Positions 18,201 through 26,064 of a stretch of 59,031 nt of DNA are shown here, one piece after another (within the stretch, counting starts at the first letter, position 1; the number at the start of each line of letters is the position of its first letter). Source of the stretch: Massilia rubra (GTDB lineage: Bacteria; Pseudomonadota; Gammaproteobacteria; Burkholderiales; Burkholderiaceae_D); NCBI RefSeq assembly GCF_011682065.1, contig NZ_VUYU01000038.1, positions 1 through 59,031 on the forward strand, in the 5' to 3' direction. The notes under the pieces are model-generated. The model had not been told where the DNA came from, did not search any database, and was given only the letters and a program-made list of their open reading frames with translations. Position numbers and translations under genes: made by a program.

Positions 18201-18363
18201 TGCGCATGGTCTTCTGGACGCCGGTAAAGTTCAAGCGTCCGGCGTAACTCTTGAACAGCGAAATCGGCGTATCGGCGCGCGCCGGCAGGCTCGCCAGCAG
18301 CAGGCCGGCCGCGCACAGGGCGCCCAGCGCGGCGTTCCACGATGATGGAAAACGCGGCGTCAT
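15226..18363 (-). CDS. mshQ: MshQ-like large exported protein (DUF11, DUF6701)
   Basis: The 1045-residue product begins with a signal peptide (ALGALCAAGLLLASLPARAD). The first 310 or so residues form an extracellular beta-rich domain. A DUF11-type repeat follows at roughly 325-450 (VMNLIHAVSNNGPLPDAGPI, VKHTLPTGLDFISAGG). The large remainder matches the DUF6701 family found in MshQ. MshQ is encoded at the end of MSHA pilin operons and is thought to act as a surface or tip component. Several Cys pairs (for example CSRSGQVVTC) suggest disulfides. The ATG at 18363 overlaps mshP by four bases and directly precedes the signal peptide. Confidence 0.85.
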   Translation of the reverse strand: MTPRFPSSWNAALGALCAAGLLLASLPARADTPISLFKSYAGRLNFTGVQKTMRTGSNGNNPCAINTGTLSATLAGIPSTAKIVSAHLYWAGSGSTPDYTVLMDGASVSAASNRRFTTATIGYNYFSGAADVTAQVTAKRNATYTFGGLSIDNGSTYCGVEGVLGGFSLLAIYSVPAPGETFRVLNLYEGFQYIRTYGADNIKVNLNLSNFKTPSPLGTATGRIAHVTWEGDTTLSGGGENLKFNGAEMVDSANPSGNQFNSTSNIGASVDNASYGIDFDSYVLASPKLFAGQTTANMLYESGQDMVLLNAEIVSVPNVDVADLSLAITSSGTPARGSVMNLIHAVSNNGPLPDAGPITVKHTLPTGLDFISAGGTDWTCSRSGQVVTCVSPEQLAVGEVAPALTISTRIALTAPGSMTANASVGGLQFDNDLANNSASKTISFSSARYVFTDGPCRTGITPGSVGQCNYLSMPTQQAAVNGTVYITAIDNTALDLNFKTVVPPTTTPTLQFSMKCVNPTTGAGGVAKLKNIALKACIGASAPQSATQWQAIALTFDPNSATSLPVSFVYSDVGQVELLMAETASALAQVSTSGQFVVRPYKFALSTPLANPAGLVEQTKMTADIGRFWKAGAGFTLDVIAQNFDGLPTPNFGRETTPQMVDLITTVAIDSQNFAEPGDPTSETLAFADMEVFNGDPFPQVEGEFAPFSGGTATGANFTFADAGIVNVRAHMQGSAYLDTADVTSNGIALGRFYPSYFQTEVPIIMYCAAPHPLACNNIGLHYSKQPIQTVVRAFNAVGQITKFYQGKFVKSPKLLPFTTMGGGAQATKGTLTPSAITDAQTVFIQGVATTWPSYDYAAITYEPLDIYLRASDADLVTSGRAGLSVEGGTKIVRGRMLVENAFGSELLPLAVTMRAQYWTGTTATNGRWVGSASDAISIPPPPEAGSGQVTLPHSVAGAQLRLSYTQCKGNMTSCNGLAPFPDPKATLGTAYMKEGVLKFKLAPTGKTGSVDAALNLPAWLPSTPGRLTFGVYKTTPLIYIREIF

Positions 18364-18833
18364 GGTTCCTCCGTCGACGCGCTGAATTCGACGTGCACCA
18401 CGCGCTGCACGTAATCGACGCTGTTGCCGAAATTCGGACAGCCGCTTGCGCCCGGACTGTTGCAGGCGGTGCTGCGCACGGTATAGCGGGCTTGCTGGGT
18501 CGCGCTGTCGATGGTGCGCAGGCACACCACCGTCACCGTCATGCGCGCCAGGCCGCCGTCGCCCGGCAGCGCGAAGGTGCTGATGCTGGCCTCGCCCGAG
18601 GCCGCGGTGGTGCACGCCCCTTTCGCGCGCGTGACCTGGTACACGCCCCACTCGGTGCCGGCGCGCGCGGCCAGGTAGGCGCGCGTGCCCTGCACGTCCA
18701 GCATGGAACTGGTGTGCGCGGTGGTGGACAGGGTCACCATCGCCACCGCCAGGCCGGATAGCACCACCAGCAGGAAGATGGCGGTGACCAGGCTCACGCC
18801 GCGCATATGGCGCAAGGTCGGGCGGGCGATCAT
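18360..18833 (-). CDS. mshP: MshP-like minor pilin
   Basis: The 157-residue protein has the prepilin-like segment RGVSLVTAIFLLVVLSGLAV, in which the conserved Glu at +5 is replaced by Thr, as in GspK/PilX-type tip pilins. A C-terminal globular part has four cysteines. Its position between mshO and mshQ is as in Vibrio. Overlaps on both sides by four bases. Confidence 0.83.
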   Translation of the reverse strand: MIARPTLRHMRGVSLVTAIFLLVVLSGLAVAMVTLSTTAHTSSMLDVQGTRAYLAARAGTEWGVYQVTRAKGACTTAASGEASISTFALPGDGGLARMTVTVVCLRTIDSATQQARYTVRSTACNSPGASGCPNFGNSVDYVQRVVHVEFSASTEEP

Positions 18834-19678
18834 GGATTATTGTCCACGTGGACTTGCTGCGTCATGCTGATCGGTCCATCGCGCCCGTCCGGCCGGCGCA
18901 AGGTCAAGCTCAGCCGCACCAGCGCCGCGCGCGTGTTGCCGATCAGGGTGTAATTGAATTCGCAGGACGCGACATTGGCCGCCAGCAGCGCCGGCGCGGC
19001 GCTCGGATAGCTGTTCTGGGTCGCATTGAAACCGTAGTTGGCATGGCGCACCAGCACGCCGTTGGCGCAACTGTAGGTGACCGGCTGGCCGGTCACCTGG
19101 AAGCGGTGCATCGGATGGGCCATCGGCGGGTTCTGGACGGCGAAGGGATTGGCCTTGAGCGTGATCACCTTGCTGGCGGCGTCGACCGCCGCCACTTCGG
19201 CGCGGTTGGTGGGCACGGCCGCGTATACGTTGGCGGCGTCGCCGCTGATCATCAGGTTGTTGACCACCACCAGGTCGCCGGCGGCGATTTGCTGGGGGCC
19301 TTCCTGCAGCGGCCCGAGCACGCGGAAAGTCAGGTCGGCCGGGTCGACGAAGTTCAGGTGGTCGCCGGCCGGATTGTTGGCCGGCACCAGCGTATCTTCG
19401 GCCGCCAGGTAGCGCCCGCCGGTCTTGGTCGGCACGAATTCGATGGCGTTGCCCGACACCCGCACCGTGTTCGGCAGGGCCAGGCGGATTTCGCGCACCA
19501 TGCGCCGCACCGCCGTATCGGCCGTGTCGGCCAGTTCGGCGCGCCCGGCGCTGTCGACATAATTTTGCACCGGCAGGCGCAGGAAGGTGGCGACGATGGC
19601 GCCCAGGATGCCGGTGATGACGATCACCACGATCGCTTCGATCAGGGTAAAGCCGTGCTGGCGGGCGCGCGCGCTCAT
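18830..19678 (-). CDS. mshO: MshO minor pilin
   Basis: The 282-residue type IV prepilin has leader MSARARQHG, then FTLIEAIVVIVITGILGAI with Glu at +5. MshO is a minor pilin of the J/PulJ type. The ATG at 19678 gives a nine-residue leader and overlaps mshD by four bases; the longer frame upstream is discarded. Confidence 0.86.
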   Translation of the reverse strand: MSARARQHGFTLIEAIVVIVITGILGAIVATFLRLPVQNYVDSAGRAELADTADTAVRRMVREIRLALPNTVRVSGNAIEFVPTKTGGRYLAAEDTLVPANNPAGDHLNFVDPADLTFRVLGPLQEGPQQIAAGDLVVVNNLMISGDAANVYAAVPTNRAEVAAVDAASKVITLKANPFAVQNPPMAHPMHRFQVTGQPVTYSCANGVLVRHANYGFNATQNSYPSAAPALLAANVASCEFNYTLIGNTRAALVRLSLTLRRPDGRDGPISMTQQVHVDNNP

Positions 19679-20289
19679 GGCGGCGCATTCGGTGCGTAGC
19701 GCACGCGGTAGCCTTCCAGCACCACGCTTTCCACGTTGTTGAAATAGACGGCGATGCGGATCGCCAGCGCTTCGGTCTGCGGCACTTGCCGCCCCACCGG
19801 GCCGAGGGCGCCGGTGGGCGTGACGGTCAGCATGACCGTATAGCCGGGCAAGGCGATTTCCTGGCCGGCGGCGTCGCTCAGCCTGCCCGCATTGAGGAAG
19901 GCGGCGCTCGGGGCGCCGTAGGCGGCCACGTAATCGTTGACGTTGTCGAAGGGACGCGTGGCGCCGGCCTCGTTGCCGACGTTCTCGACCAGGCTGGCGC
20001 AGTTCTCGCCGCCCAGGGCCGGCGCCTTGGCCTCCTCGACCCTGGCGTCGGTCGCGTCGCAAAAGGTGAAGCGGGCCAGCTGGACTTCTTCCATCAAGCC
20101 TTCGGCCAGCATCAGCGCCTGCTTGCGCACCAGCGGATCGGCGCTGGTGCGGGTGGTCAGGTTCATGGCGCTGAGGATGCCGGCCAGACCGACCCCGATG
20201 ATCACCATGAAGATGATCAGTTCGACAAAGCTGATGCCGCGCTGGCGCGCCAGCGTGGGGCGATGCAGGCGTGGGGGCTCAATGTACAT
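19675..20289 (-). CDS. mshD: MshD minor pilin
   Basis: The 204-residue product has the prepilin segment ARQRGISFVELIIFMVIIGV (Glu at +5 after Gly), a GspI/PilV-like feature, then QALMLAEGLMEEVQLARF, typical of V/I-type minor pilins. It overlaps the 3' end of mshC by eleven bases and mshO by four. Confidence 0.86.
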   Translation of the reverse strand: MYIEPPRLHRPTLARQRGISFVELIIFMVIIGVGLAGILSAMNLTTRTSADPLVRKQALMLAEGLMEEVQLARFTFCDATDARVEEAKAPALGGENCASLVENVGNEAGATRPFDNVNDYVAAYGAPSAAFLNAGRLSDAAGQEIALPGYTVMLTVTPTGALGPVGRQVPQTEALAIRIAVYFNNVESVVLEGYRVRYAPNAPP

Positions 20290-20821
20290 AGCCGGTCTCG
20301 GCTTCGACCACCAGGCTGGCGCTGTTGGCGCCGGCCTTGACCGTCATGGTCATTTTTGAAAAACCGGCCCCGCCCACGCCCGGACGGCCCAGCGAATCGA
20401 AAGAAAACATGGCGGTGGCGGGACTGGTGACGTAGCTAACGCCGCCCAAGGTGCCTTCGCAAGCCCAGATTGCGGACTGGTCGCAGCGGTTCAGGGTGGT
20501 TTTTTCGCCGCTGTTGCTGCCGGAAGCGGCCGGCACGCGTCGGTTGACCGGACACGCGGCGGCGTCGGCGAAGCACAGCGCCACGCTGGCGCCGTCGAGG
20601 CGCACGAAGACGGAACGGTTCTGGGCCACGGCCACTTTCTGGCCATAGCGGATCAGGGCTTTTGCCTGCTCGGTGAAGGCGGGTGCGTCATACCCGGCGC
20701 GGTCGAACCAGCGGGTCGCCGCGGCGGCGCCGAGGATGCCGACGATCACCATCACGGTGATCAGCTCGACCAGCGTAAAGCCTTGCTGGCCGCTGCGCTG
20801 GCGTGGGACCTGCTTGCTCAT
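20279..20821 (-). CDS. mshC: MshC minor pilin
   Basis: The 180-residue protein starts MSKQVPRQRSGQQG and continues with FTLVELITVMVIVGILGAAA, a GspH/FimT-like prepilin. The ATG at 20821 gives a 14-residue leader; an upstream in-frame ATG at 20905 would add 28 unlikely residues. Two Cys pairs are visible in the globular part. Confidence 0.84.
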   Translation of the reverse strand: MSKQVPRQRSGQQGFTLVELITVMVIVGILGAAAATRWFDRAGYDAPAFTEQAKALIRYGQKVAVAQNRSVFVRLDGASVALCFADAAACPVNRRVPAASGSNSGEKTTLNRCDQSAIWACEGTLGGVSYVTSPATAMFSFDSLGRPGVGGAGFSKMTMTVKAGANSASLVVEAETGYVH

Positions 20822-20918
20822 GGGGGTGTTGCAGGATGGACTGGCGCGATGGGGTGCGGCCGTGGCCGCGCTACCCATGCTGCGATGCGCCAGTCGGTCA
20901 GTCACGCTCGGCGACTGC

Positions 20919-21443
20919 TTAGCAGGACGTGATCTTGACGGTGATCACAGGCGGCGTTGCATCGGTGGCAGGCGCCACTGCGGCAACGGCTGGTTTGTAG
21001 TGCACGTAGCAGTTCAGGCCCTTGACGGTGCCCTTCACGCTCAGCGGCACGATGGCCACTTCGCCAGCCGCGGTGGTCGGCGCGTTGGTGCCGCCGCCGG
21101 CGGTGGTGATGAGTTCGTAGTCGGTGTCTTTCAGGCCGGCAGCTTCGAGCAGCGCGGCGTTACCGGTAGGATAGCCGTTGGTCACGCCCACCTGGGTGCC
21201 TTCGAGCGACACGGTGGCCGTCGGGGCGATCAGGAACTTGCCGTGCACCATGGCCGACACCGCTTCCAGCGAACCCTTGCCCGCCTTCATGGTGGCGCCG
21301 CGGGCGTCGCCGCCGAGATCGGCGAATTTCGGCAAGGCGGTGGCCGCCAAGATGCCGAGGATGACGATGACGACGATCAGTTCGATCAGGGTGAAACCAG
21401 CTTGGGTGGCGTGGCGGAACTTACCGATGGATTGCATTTTCAT
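20919..21443 (-). CDS. mshA: MshA-type major pilin
   Basis: The 174-residue product has leader MKMQSIGKFRHATQAG, then FTLIELIVVIVILGILAATA (cleavage after Gly16, Glu at +5) and ALPKFADLGGDARGATMKAG, diagnostic for MshA. Two Cys (GLNCYVHY and the final KITSC) probably form the C-terminal disulfide loop. The ATG at 21443 follows TTGGAGAT by eight bases, a strong site that fits high expression. It is preceded by a 79-base gap that may hold its own promoter. Confidence 0.92.
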   Translation of the reverse strand: MKMQSIGKFRHATQAGFTLIELIVVIVILGILAATALPKFADLGGDARGATMKAGKGSLEAVSAMVHGKFLIAPTATVSLEGTQVGVTNGYPTGNAALLEAAGLKDTDYELITTAGGGTNAPTTAAGEVAIVPLSVKGTVKGLNCYVHYKPAVAAVAPATDATPPVITVKITSC

Positions 21444-21522
21444 GTGAATCTCCAATTCGTTTTAAGCAGTGAACAATGAGGTGCGTAACAGAAACACGAG
21501 TACCGTATTCTTTAACGGCGGT

Positions 21523-22044
21523 TTATCTATTAACTTGAGTAAGGGCAACGGTCCGTGCTTCTGGCGTACCACTCTGCTTGGCGGGGATTGTGGGCAAGCG
21601 AGATAATTCTACCTTGAAACTTATGCGTTTCGCGGTGCCTTGTGGAAATTTCTTTTCCCTGCTTATCAAGTACACCAGCGTTTTCGTCTTGCGGTCGAAA
21701 TACCAGTTGCCGGGAGCGACCTGCTCCGGGGTGGGCGTGAAGTATTCGCCGGCATAATTGCGCGGTTTTTCGGCGAGCAAGTCGATCGGGTTTTTCCCGG
21801 CGAGCGAGGCGATTTCCGCCTCTTTGCCACGCACCTGCAACTGGCCGACCTTCAACACCAGCGCGGTGCGCAGCACCCCGGCGAGCTGCTCGACGGCGGC
21901 CAGTTCGGCCCGTTCGCGGTAGTCCAGCAAGCGTTGTAAAAGCACCCCCGTGAGTATCGCCACCACCACCGCGCACACCGCCAGTTCCAGCAGCGAAAAG
22001 CCACGCGCACCTGACAACGTTGATGGGGTGGCAATCTGTCTCAT
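21523..22044 (-). CDS. Prepilin-like protein in the MshF/MshB position
   Basis: The 173-residue protein has leader MRQIATPSTLSGARG and the hydrophobic segment FSLLELAVCAVVVAILTGVL with Glu at +5. The remainder is hydrophilic (GEYFTPTPEQVAPGNWYFDR), ending with no Cys loop. It overlaps the stop of mshG by four bases. By gene order it corresponds to mshF, but its prepilin start is MshB-like; the name is left open. Confidence 0.78.
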   Translation of the reverse strand: MRQIATPSTLSGARGFSLLELAVCAVVVAILTGVLLQRLLDYRERAELAAVEQLAGVLRTALVLKVGQLQVRGKEAEIASLAGKNPIDLLAEKPRNYAGEYFTPTPEQVAPGNWYFDRKTKTLVYLISREKKFPQGTAKRISFKVELSRLPTIPAKQSGTPEARTVALTQVNR

Positions 22045-23273
22045 TTATGCAAAGCGGCTTTGCCCAGGTCCCAGATCGGCAAGAAAATGCCGAGCGCCAG
22101 CACCAGCACCATCGCCCCCAGGAACACGATCATGATCGGCTCGATCTGGGCCGACAAGGTTTTCAGTTCGTAATCGACCTCGCGCTCGTACATTTGACCG
22201 ATTTCATCCATCAGGTCGTCGAGCGAGCCGGTTTCTTCGCCCACGGCGATCATCTGCAGCACGATCGGCGTAAATACCCCGGCCGCCACCGCCGTGCGCA
22301 AGATGCTCTCGCCGCGTTCGACGCCATCGCGCATCGATTCCACGCGCGAGGACAAGTAGGCGTTGTCGACCGTTTGCGAGACCACCGTGAGCGCCTGCAC
22401 CATCGGCACCCCGCTCTTCATCGACAGCGCGAAACTGCGCGCAAAGCGCGCCATGGTGCCTTTCAGGATGATCTTGCCGGCGATCGGGAGGCGCAGGCGC
22501 ACCCGGTCCCACCACATGCGCCCTTCCACCGAGTTGATATACGTGCGCCAGCCGAAGAAACCCATCAGCGAGCCCACCAGCAGCGCCGGCCAGAAACGCA
22601 CCATGAAGTTCGAGCTGCCGATCAGGATGCGGGTCATCAGCGGCAGTTGCGAATTGAAGCTTTCGAACACCTTCACGAACTGAGGAATGACGAAAATGTT
22701 CACCACGATCATCGCCAGCAGCATCGCGATCATGACAAAGGTCGGGTAGCGGGTGGCGGTCTTGACCCGTTCGCGCATGTCGCGGTCGAATTCCAGATGG
22801 TCGAACAGGCGCAGGAACACGTCTTCCAGGCGCCCGGTCATCTCGCCCACGCGCACCATCGACAGGTAAAAGTTCGAAAACACGGTCGGATGGCGGCGCA
22901 TCGCGGCCGACAGTTCGCGCCCGGAGTCGAGCGACTCGCGCAAGTCCTTGATGACCTTGCCGAACGACTTGCTGATGGCCGATTCCTGCAACCCGGCCAG
23001 GCCGCGCATGATCGGCACGCCCGACTTGAGCAGGGTGTAGAGTTGACGGCTGAACAACTGGACGTCCATCGAGGTGACTTTTTTCTCGAACAGGCGCTCG
23101 AAAAAGCCTTCCTCGACGCCGGTCGTGACCGCGCGGCTGGTCTGGGTGATATCGAGCGGGGTGACGCCGTTGCCGAACAACTGGTCGGCCACGGCCCCGC
23201 TGTCGGCGCCTTCCAGCACGCCTTGCATCAGCTCGCCTTTGGCATTACGTCCCTTGTAGGCGAAAAACGGCAC
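22041..23273 (-). CDS. mshG: MSHA platform protein MshG (GspF/PilC family)
   Basis: The 410-residue inner-membrane protein has two T2SSF domains. Visible are FSRQLYTLLKSGVPIMRGLA and FARSFALSMKSGVPMVQALT, each followed by a membrane helix, and a C-terminal IEPIMIVFLGAMVLVLALGI. The family forms the rotor-like platform on which the assembly ATPase acts. It starts three bases after the stop of mshE. Confidence 0.93.
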   Translation of the reverse strand: MPFFAYKGRNAKGELMQGVLEGADSGAVADQLFGNGVTPLDITQTSRAVTTGVEEGFFERLFEKKVTSMDVQLFSRQLYTLLKSGVPIMRGLAGLQESAISKSFGKVIKDLRESLDSGRELSAAMRRHPTVFSNFYLSMVRVGEMTGRLEDVFLRLFDHLEFDRDMRERVKTATRYPTFVMIAMLLAMIVVNIFVIPQFVKVFESFNSQLPLMTRILIGSSNFMVRFWPALLVGSLMGFFGWRTYINSVEGRMWWDRVRLRLPIAGKIILKGTMARFARSFALSMKSGVPMVQALTVVSQTVDNAYLSSRVESMRDGVERGESILRTAVAAGVFTPIVLQMIAVGEETGSLDDLMDEIGQMYEREVDYELKTLSAQIEPIMIVFLGAMVLVLALGIFLPIWDLGKAALHK

Positions 23274-23276
23274 GGT

Positions 23277-24980
23277 TTATTCCTCGATCTGATTACTGAT
23301 GCGCATCGCTTCGGACACCGTGGTGCGGCCCTGGACCGCCAGTTGCACAGCGTGGCGGCGCAAGGTTTCGCCCTGCATTTCGGCGTGCGCGGCCTTGAGG
23401 AAGTGGGCCGGGTCGGGATGGTTGGCGGCGTCCACCACGGCGGACGTCATTTCCAGCAGTTCGTACACGCCGGTCCGGCCGCGGTAGCCCATGCCGTTGC
23501 AATGCGAGCAACCTTTGCCGTGATAGAACTGGGTGGTCTCGGCCAGCTCGCGCAGTTCGGCGCGCAGCCATTGGCGCTCGGTCGGCGTGGTTTGATAGGT
23601 GGTGCTGCAACTTTCGCAGATCACCCGCACCAGGCGCTGCGCCAGCACCGCTTGCAGGGAACTGCCCACCATGTAGCGCGGCACGCCCATGTCCATCAGG
23701 CGCAGCGGGGTGCTGGCGGCGTCGTTGGTGTGCAGGGTCGAGAGCACCAGGTGACCCGTCATCGCGGCGCGCAGGCCGATCTGGGCAGTTTCCTGGTCGC
23801 GCATCTCGCCCACCAGGACGATGTCGGGATCCTGGCGCAGCGCCGAGCGCAGCACGCGCGCGAACGTGAGCTCGATCTTGTCGTTGACCTGCACCTGGTT
23901 AATGCCGGGCAAGCGGTACTCGACCGGATCTTCGACCGTGATCAGCTTTTTCTCGACGGAATTGAGTTCCGACAAGGCGCTGTACAGGGTGGTGGTCTTG
24001 CCGCTACCGGTCGGGCCGGTGACCAGCACCAGGCCGTTGGGGCGCTGCACGATGGCGCGGAATTTTTCCACCAGGCGCGCCGGCATGCCGATCGCGTCCA
24101 GGCGCAGGGTGGTGCCGCCCTGGTTCAAGAGCCGCATGACCACCGATTCGCCGTACTGGGTCGGCATGGTCGAAATCCGCACGTCGATGCGCTGCTGCTT
24201 GACCTTGACGGCGAAGCGGCCATCCTGCGGCAAGCGCTTTTCGGAAATGTCGAGGTCGGACATGAGTTTCAGGCGCAGCGCCAGCGGCGTGGCGATCTTG
24301 ATATCGGCCTCGGTTTGCAGGTGCAGCACGCCGTCGATGCGGAAACGGATTTGCAGCCGCGTTTCCTGCGGTTCGATGTGGATATCCGAGGCGCGCACCT
24401 GGGTGGCGTCGTCGAACACCGATTGCAGCAGCTTGACGATGGGCGCTTCTTCCAGGCCCGGATTGGCGGCCAGGGTGCCGAAGTCGACGAAGGTGTCGCC
24501 CAGGTCCTGTTCGAGTTCGCGCGCGAAGTCGGTGATCTCGTCGGTGCGGCGGTAGATGCGGTCGATCGCGGCCAGCACTTCGGTCTCGTTGACCACGGCC
24601 AGTTCGATATTGCGTTTGACCAGGCGCGCGATCTCGTCGTAGGCGAACAGGTCGGTCGGGTCGGACATGCCGATCAGCAGGACGCCGCGGCGGTCTTCCA
24701 GGGCGATGGCGCGGAAGCGCCGGGCCTGGGTTTCCGGCAACTGGCGCACGATGTCCGGATTGGTGTTGTAGAACTTGAGGTTAATGTAGGGAATATCGAG
24801 CTGCTTGGCGAGCGCGCCCGAGATCTGTTCCTCGGTGACGAAACCGTTTTCGATGAACACGCGGCCGAGTTTGCGGCCGGTGCGCTTTTGGTCTTGCAAC
24901 GCCGCACCCAATTGCTCTTCGGATAACAGCTTTTGCTGGACGAGGATTTCGCCGAGGCGGACTTTTTCTGGCCGTGCCAT
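23277..24980 (-). CDS. mshE: MSHA assembly ATPase MshE
   Basis: The 567-residue hexameric ATPase drives pilus extension. The N-terminus has two tandem MshEN repeats (RLGEILVQQKLLSEEQ near residue 8 and KLGRVFIENGFVTEEQ near residue 37), the type shown to bind c-di-GMP in MshE of Vibrio. Walker A is GPTGSGKTT at residues 322-330, followed by an Asp box (TVEDPVEY), Walker B (DIVLVGEMRDQET) and a His box (STLHTND). A zinc-type CESC...CSHC set comes last. The ATG at 24980 gives MARPEKVRLGE; the longer frame runs into the palindromic repeat. It is the first gene of the minus-strand locus. Confidence 0.94.
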   Translation of the reverse strand: MARPEKVRLGEILVQQKLLSEEQLGAALQDQKRTGRKLGRVFIENGFVTEEQISGALAKQLDIPYINLKFYNTNPDIVRQLPETQARRFRAIALEDRRGVLLIGMSDPTDLFAYDEIARLVKRNIELAVVNETEVLAAIDRIYRRTDEITDFARELEQDLGDTFVDFGTLAANPGLEEAPIVKLLQSVFDDATQVRASDIHIEPQETRLQIRFRIDGVLHLQTEADIKIATPLALRLKLMSDLDISEKRLPQDGRFAVKVKQQRIDVRISTMPTQYGESVVMRLLNQGGTTLRLDAIGMPARLVEKFRAIVQRPNGLVLVTGPTGSGKTTTLYSALSELNSVEKKLITVEDPVEYRLPGINQVQVNDKIELTFARVLRSALRQDPDIVLVGEMRDQETAQIGLRAAMTGHLVLSTLHTNDAASTPLRLMDMGVPRYMVGSSLQAVLAQRLVRVICESCSTTYQTTPTERQWLRAELRELAETTQFYHGKGCSHCNGMGYRGRTGVYELLEMTSAVVDAANHPDPAHFLKAAHAEMQGETLRRHAVQLAVQGRTTVSEAMRISNQIEE

Positions 24981-25327
24981 GAAGACCCTTGTTGAATGCT
25001 TGTCGAGAGAATAAGACGGCGGCTGCGCCTGACGCCCACCGCACTTAGCGCCGTCATTCCCGCGCAGGCGGGAATCCAAGCGCTGCTCGCTAAGCGAAGA
25101 TGCCTTGGATTCCCGCCTGCGCGGGAATGACGGTTTTAGAGTTAGCGGCATTTGCATTCGCGCGCGCAAGACCGTCGAACTATTCTATTCCAGAAACACT
25201 CGTTTTTTACAATCGCAATGATTTTGTGTCGTACTAACGTGCAAGCATTGTGCAAGCGATACTGAATAGGCTACAGTCGGAGCCTCATCCCCTGCTCAAC
25301 CTTGCCAAACTCGCCAACATTGCCAAC
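24981..25327. promoter_or_regulatory. Divergent intergenic region between the two filament systems
   Basis: These 347 bases separate mshE (minus strand) from the ABC-ATPase gene (plus strand). Apart from the large palindrome at 25051-25133 the segment is AT-richer than its flanks. It must hold both promoters. On the plus strand TTTTTTACAATCGCAATG (about 25205) is a possible upstream promoter area, but no convincing -35/-10 pair is seen. Confidence 0.5.
25051..25133. repeat. Long inverted repeat, REP/MITE-like, 30-base perfect arms
   Basis: The arms at 25051-25080 and 25104-25133 are perfect reverse complements over 30 bases, containing TCATTCCCGCGCAGGCGGGA and its complement, around a 23-base loop. 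Each arm itself holds a smaller CCCGC/GCGGG palindrome. Sequences of this kind are widespread dispersed palindromes in proteobacterial genomes. It sits in the leader of mshE, about 71 bases before its start codon. Confidence 0.9.
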
Positions 25328-26044
25328 ATGAGCACACCCGCGCTGCGCTTTCGCCAGCTAGTCAAACGCTACGCCGGCACGCCGGTGCTGGAAGGTATCG
25401 ACCTCGACATCGCGCCCGGCGAATGCGTGGGCCTGGTCGGCGTCAACGGCGCCGGAAAAACCAGCCTGCTCAAATGCCTGTTCGATTTCGTGCGCGTCGA
25501 CAGCGGCAGCATCGACATCTTTGGCCGCAGCCACCGCGAACCCGGCGCGCGCCGCCCGCTGGCCTTCCTGCCCGAACGCTTCATGCCGCCCTATTACCTC
25601 AGCGGCGCCGAATTCCTCGCCTACATGGCCAAACTGCACGGCAACCGCTACGACAGCGCCGAGGCCCACGCCATGCTTGACGCCCTGGACCTCGACCACG
25701 CGGCCCTCGCCATGCCCGCACGCAAGCAATCGAAAGGCATGACCCAAAAGCTCGGCCTGGCCGCCTGCTTCCTGGCCAACAAACAAGCCTACGTGCTCGA
25801 CGAACCCATGAGCGGCCTCGATCCCAAGGCGCGCGCCCGCCTGAAAGAGCGCCTGCAACACGCGCGCGCCCAGGGCGCCACCGTGTTTTTCAGCTCGCAC
25901 GCGCTGGCCGACATCGAGGAACTGTGCGACCGCATGGCCATCCTGCACGGCGGCCGGCTGCGCTTCATCGGCACCCCGGCGGCCTGCCGCGCCGCCTACG
26001 ATGCGGCCACGCTGGAACAGGCCTTCCTCGCATGCGTGCACTGA
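25328..26044 (+). CDS. ABC transporter ATP-binding protein, first gene of filament operon 2
   Basis: The 238-residue ATPase has Walker A GLVGVNGAGKTSLLK, signature KQSKGMTQKLGLA (a variant of LSGGQ), Walker B AYVLDEPMSGLDPKARARL and the H-loop SSHALADIEEL. It is of the ABC-2 exporter type. The ATG at 25328 gives MSTPALRFRQLVKRYAG. Its permease partner is probably the ABC-2 type gene at 36542, since no other permease is nearby. It is followed after 20 bases by the AAA ATPase gene. Such ATPase/permease pairs are known to be needed for type IV pili in Myxococcus (PilH/PilI), which is a parallel and not proof. Confidence 0.9.
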   Translation: MSTPALRFRQLVKRYAGTPVLEGIDLDIAPGECVGLVGVNGAGKTSLLKCLFDFVRVDSGSIDIFGRSHREPGARRPLAFLPERFMPPYYLSGAEFLAYMAKLHGNRYDSAEAHAMLDALDLDHAALAMPARKQSKGMTQKLGLAACFLANKQAYVLDEPMSGLDPKARARLKERLQHARAQGATVFFSSHALADIEELCDRMAILHGGRLRFIGTPAACRAAYDAATLEQAFLACVH

Positions 26045-26064
26045 ATCCCCGGAATCAACAACTT

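Noticed and set aside
15226-18651. 1141-codon version of mshQ
   Set aside because: The first 96 codons overlap mshP in another frame and come before the signal peptide, so the ATG at 18363 is used.
22020-24926. Plus-strand open frame of 968 codons opposite mshG and mshE
   Set aside because: Its translation is His/Arg/Gln-rich with no domain, as expected for the antisense of high-GC genes; mshG and mshE on the other strand have all family motifs.
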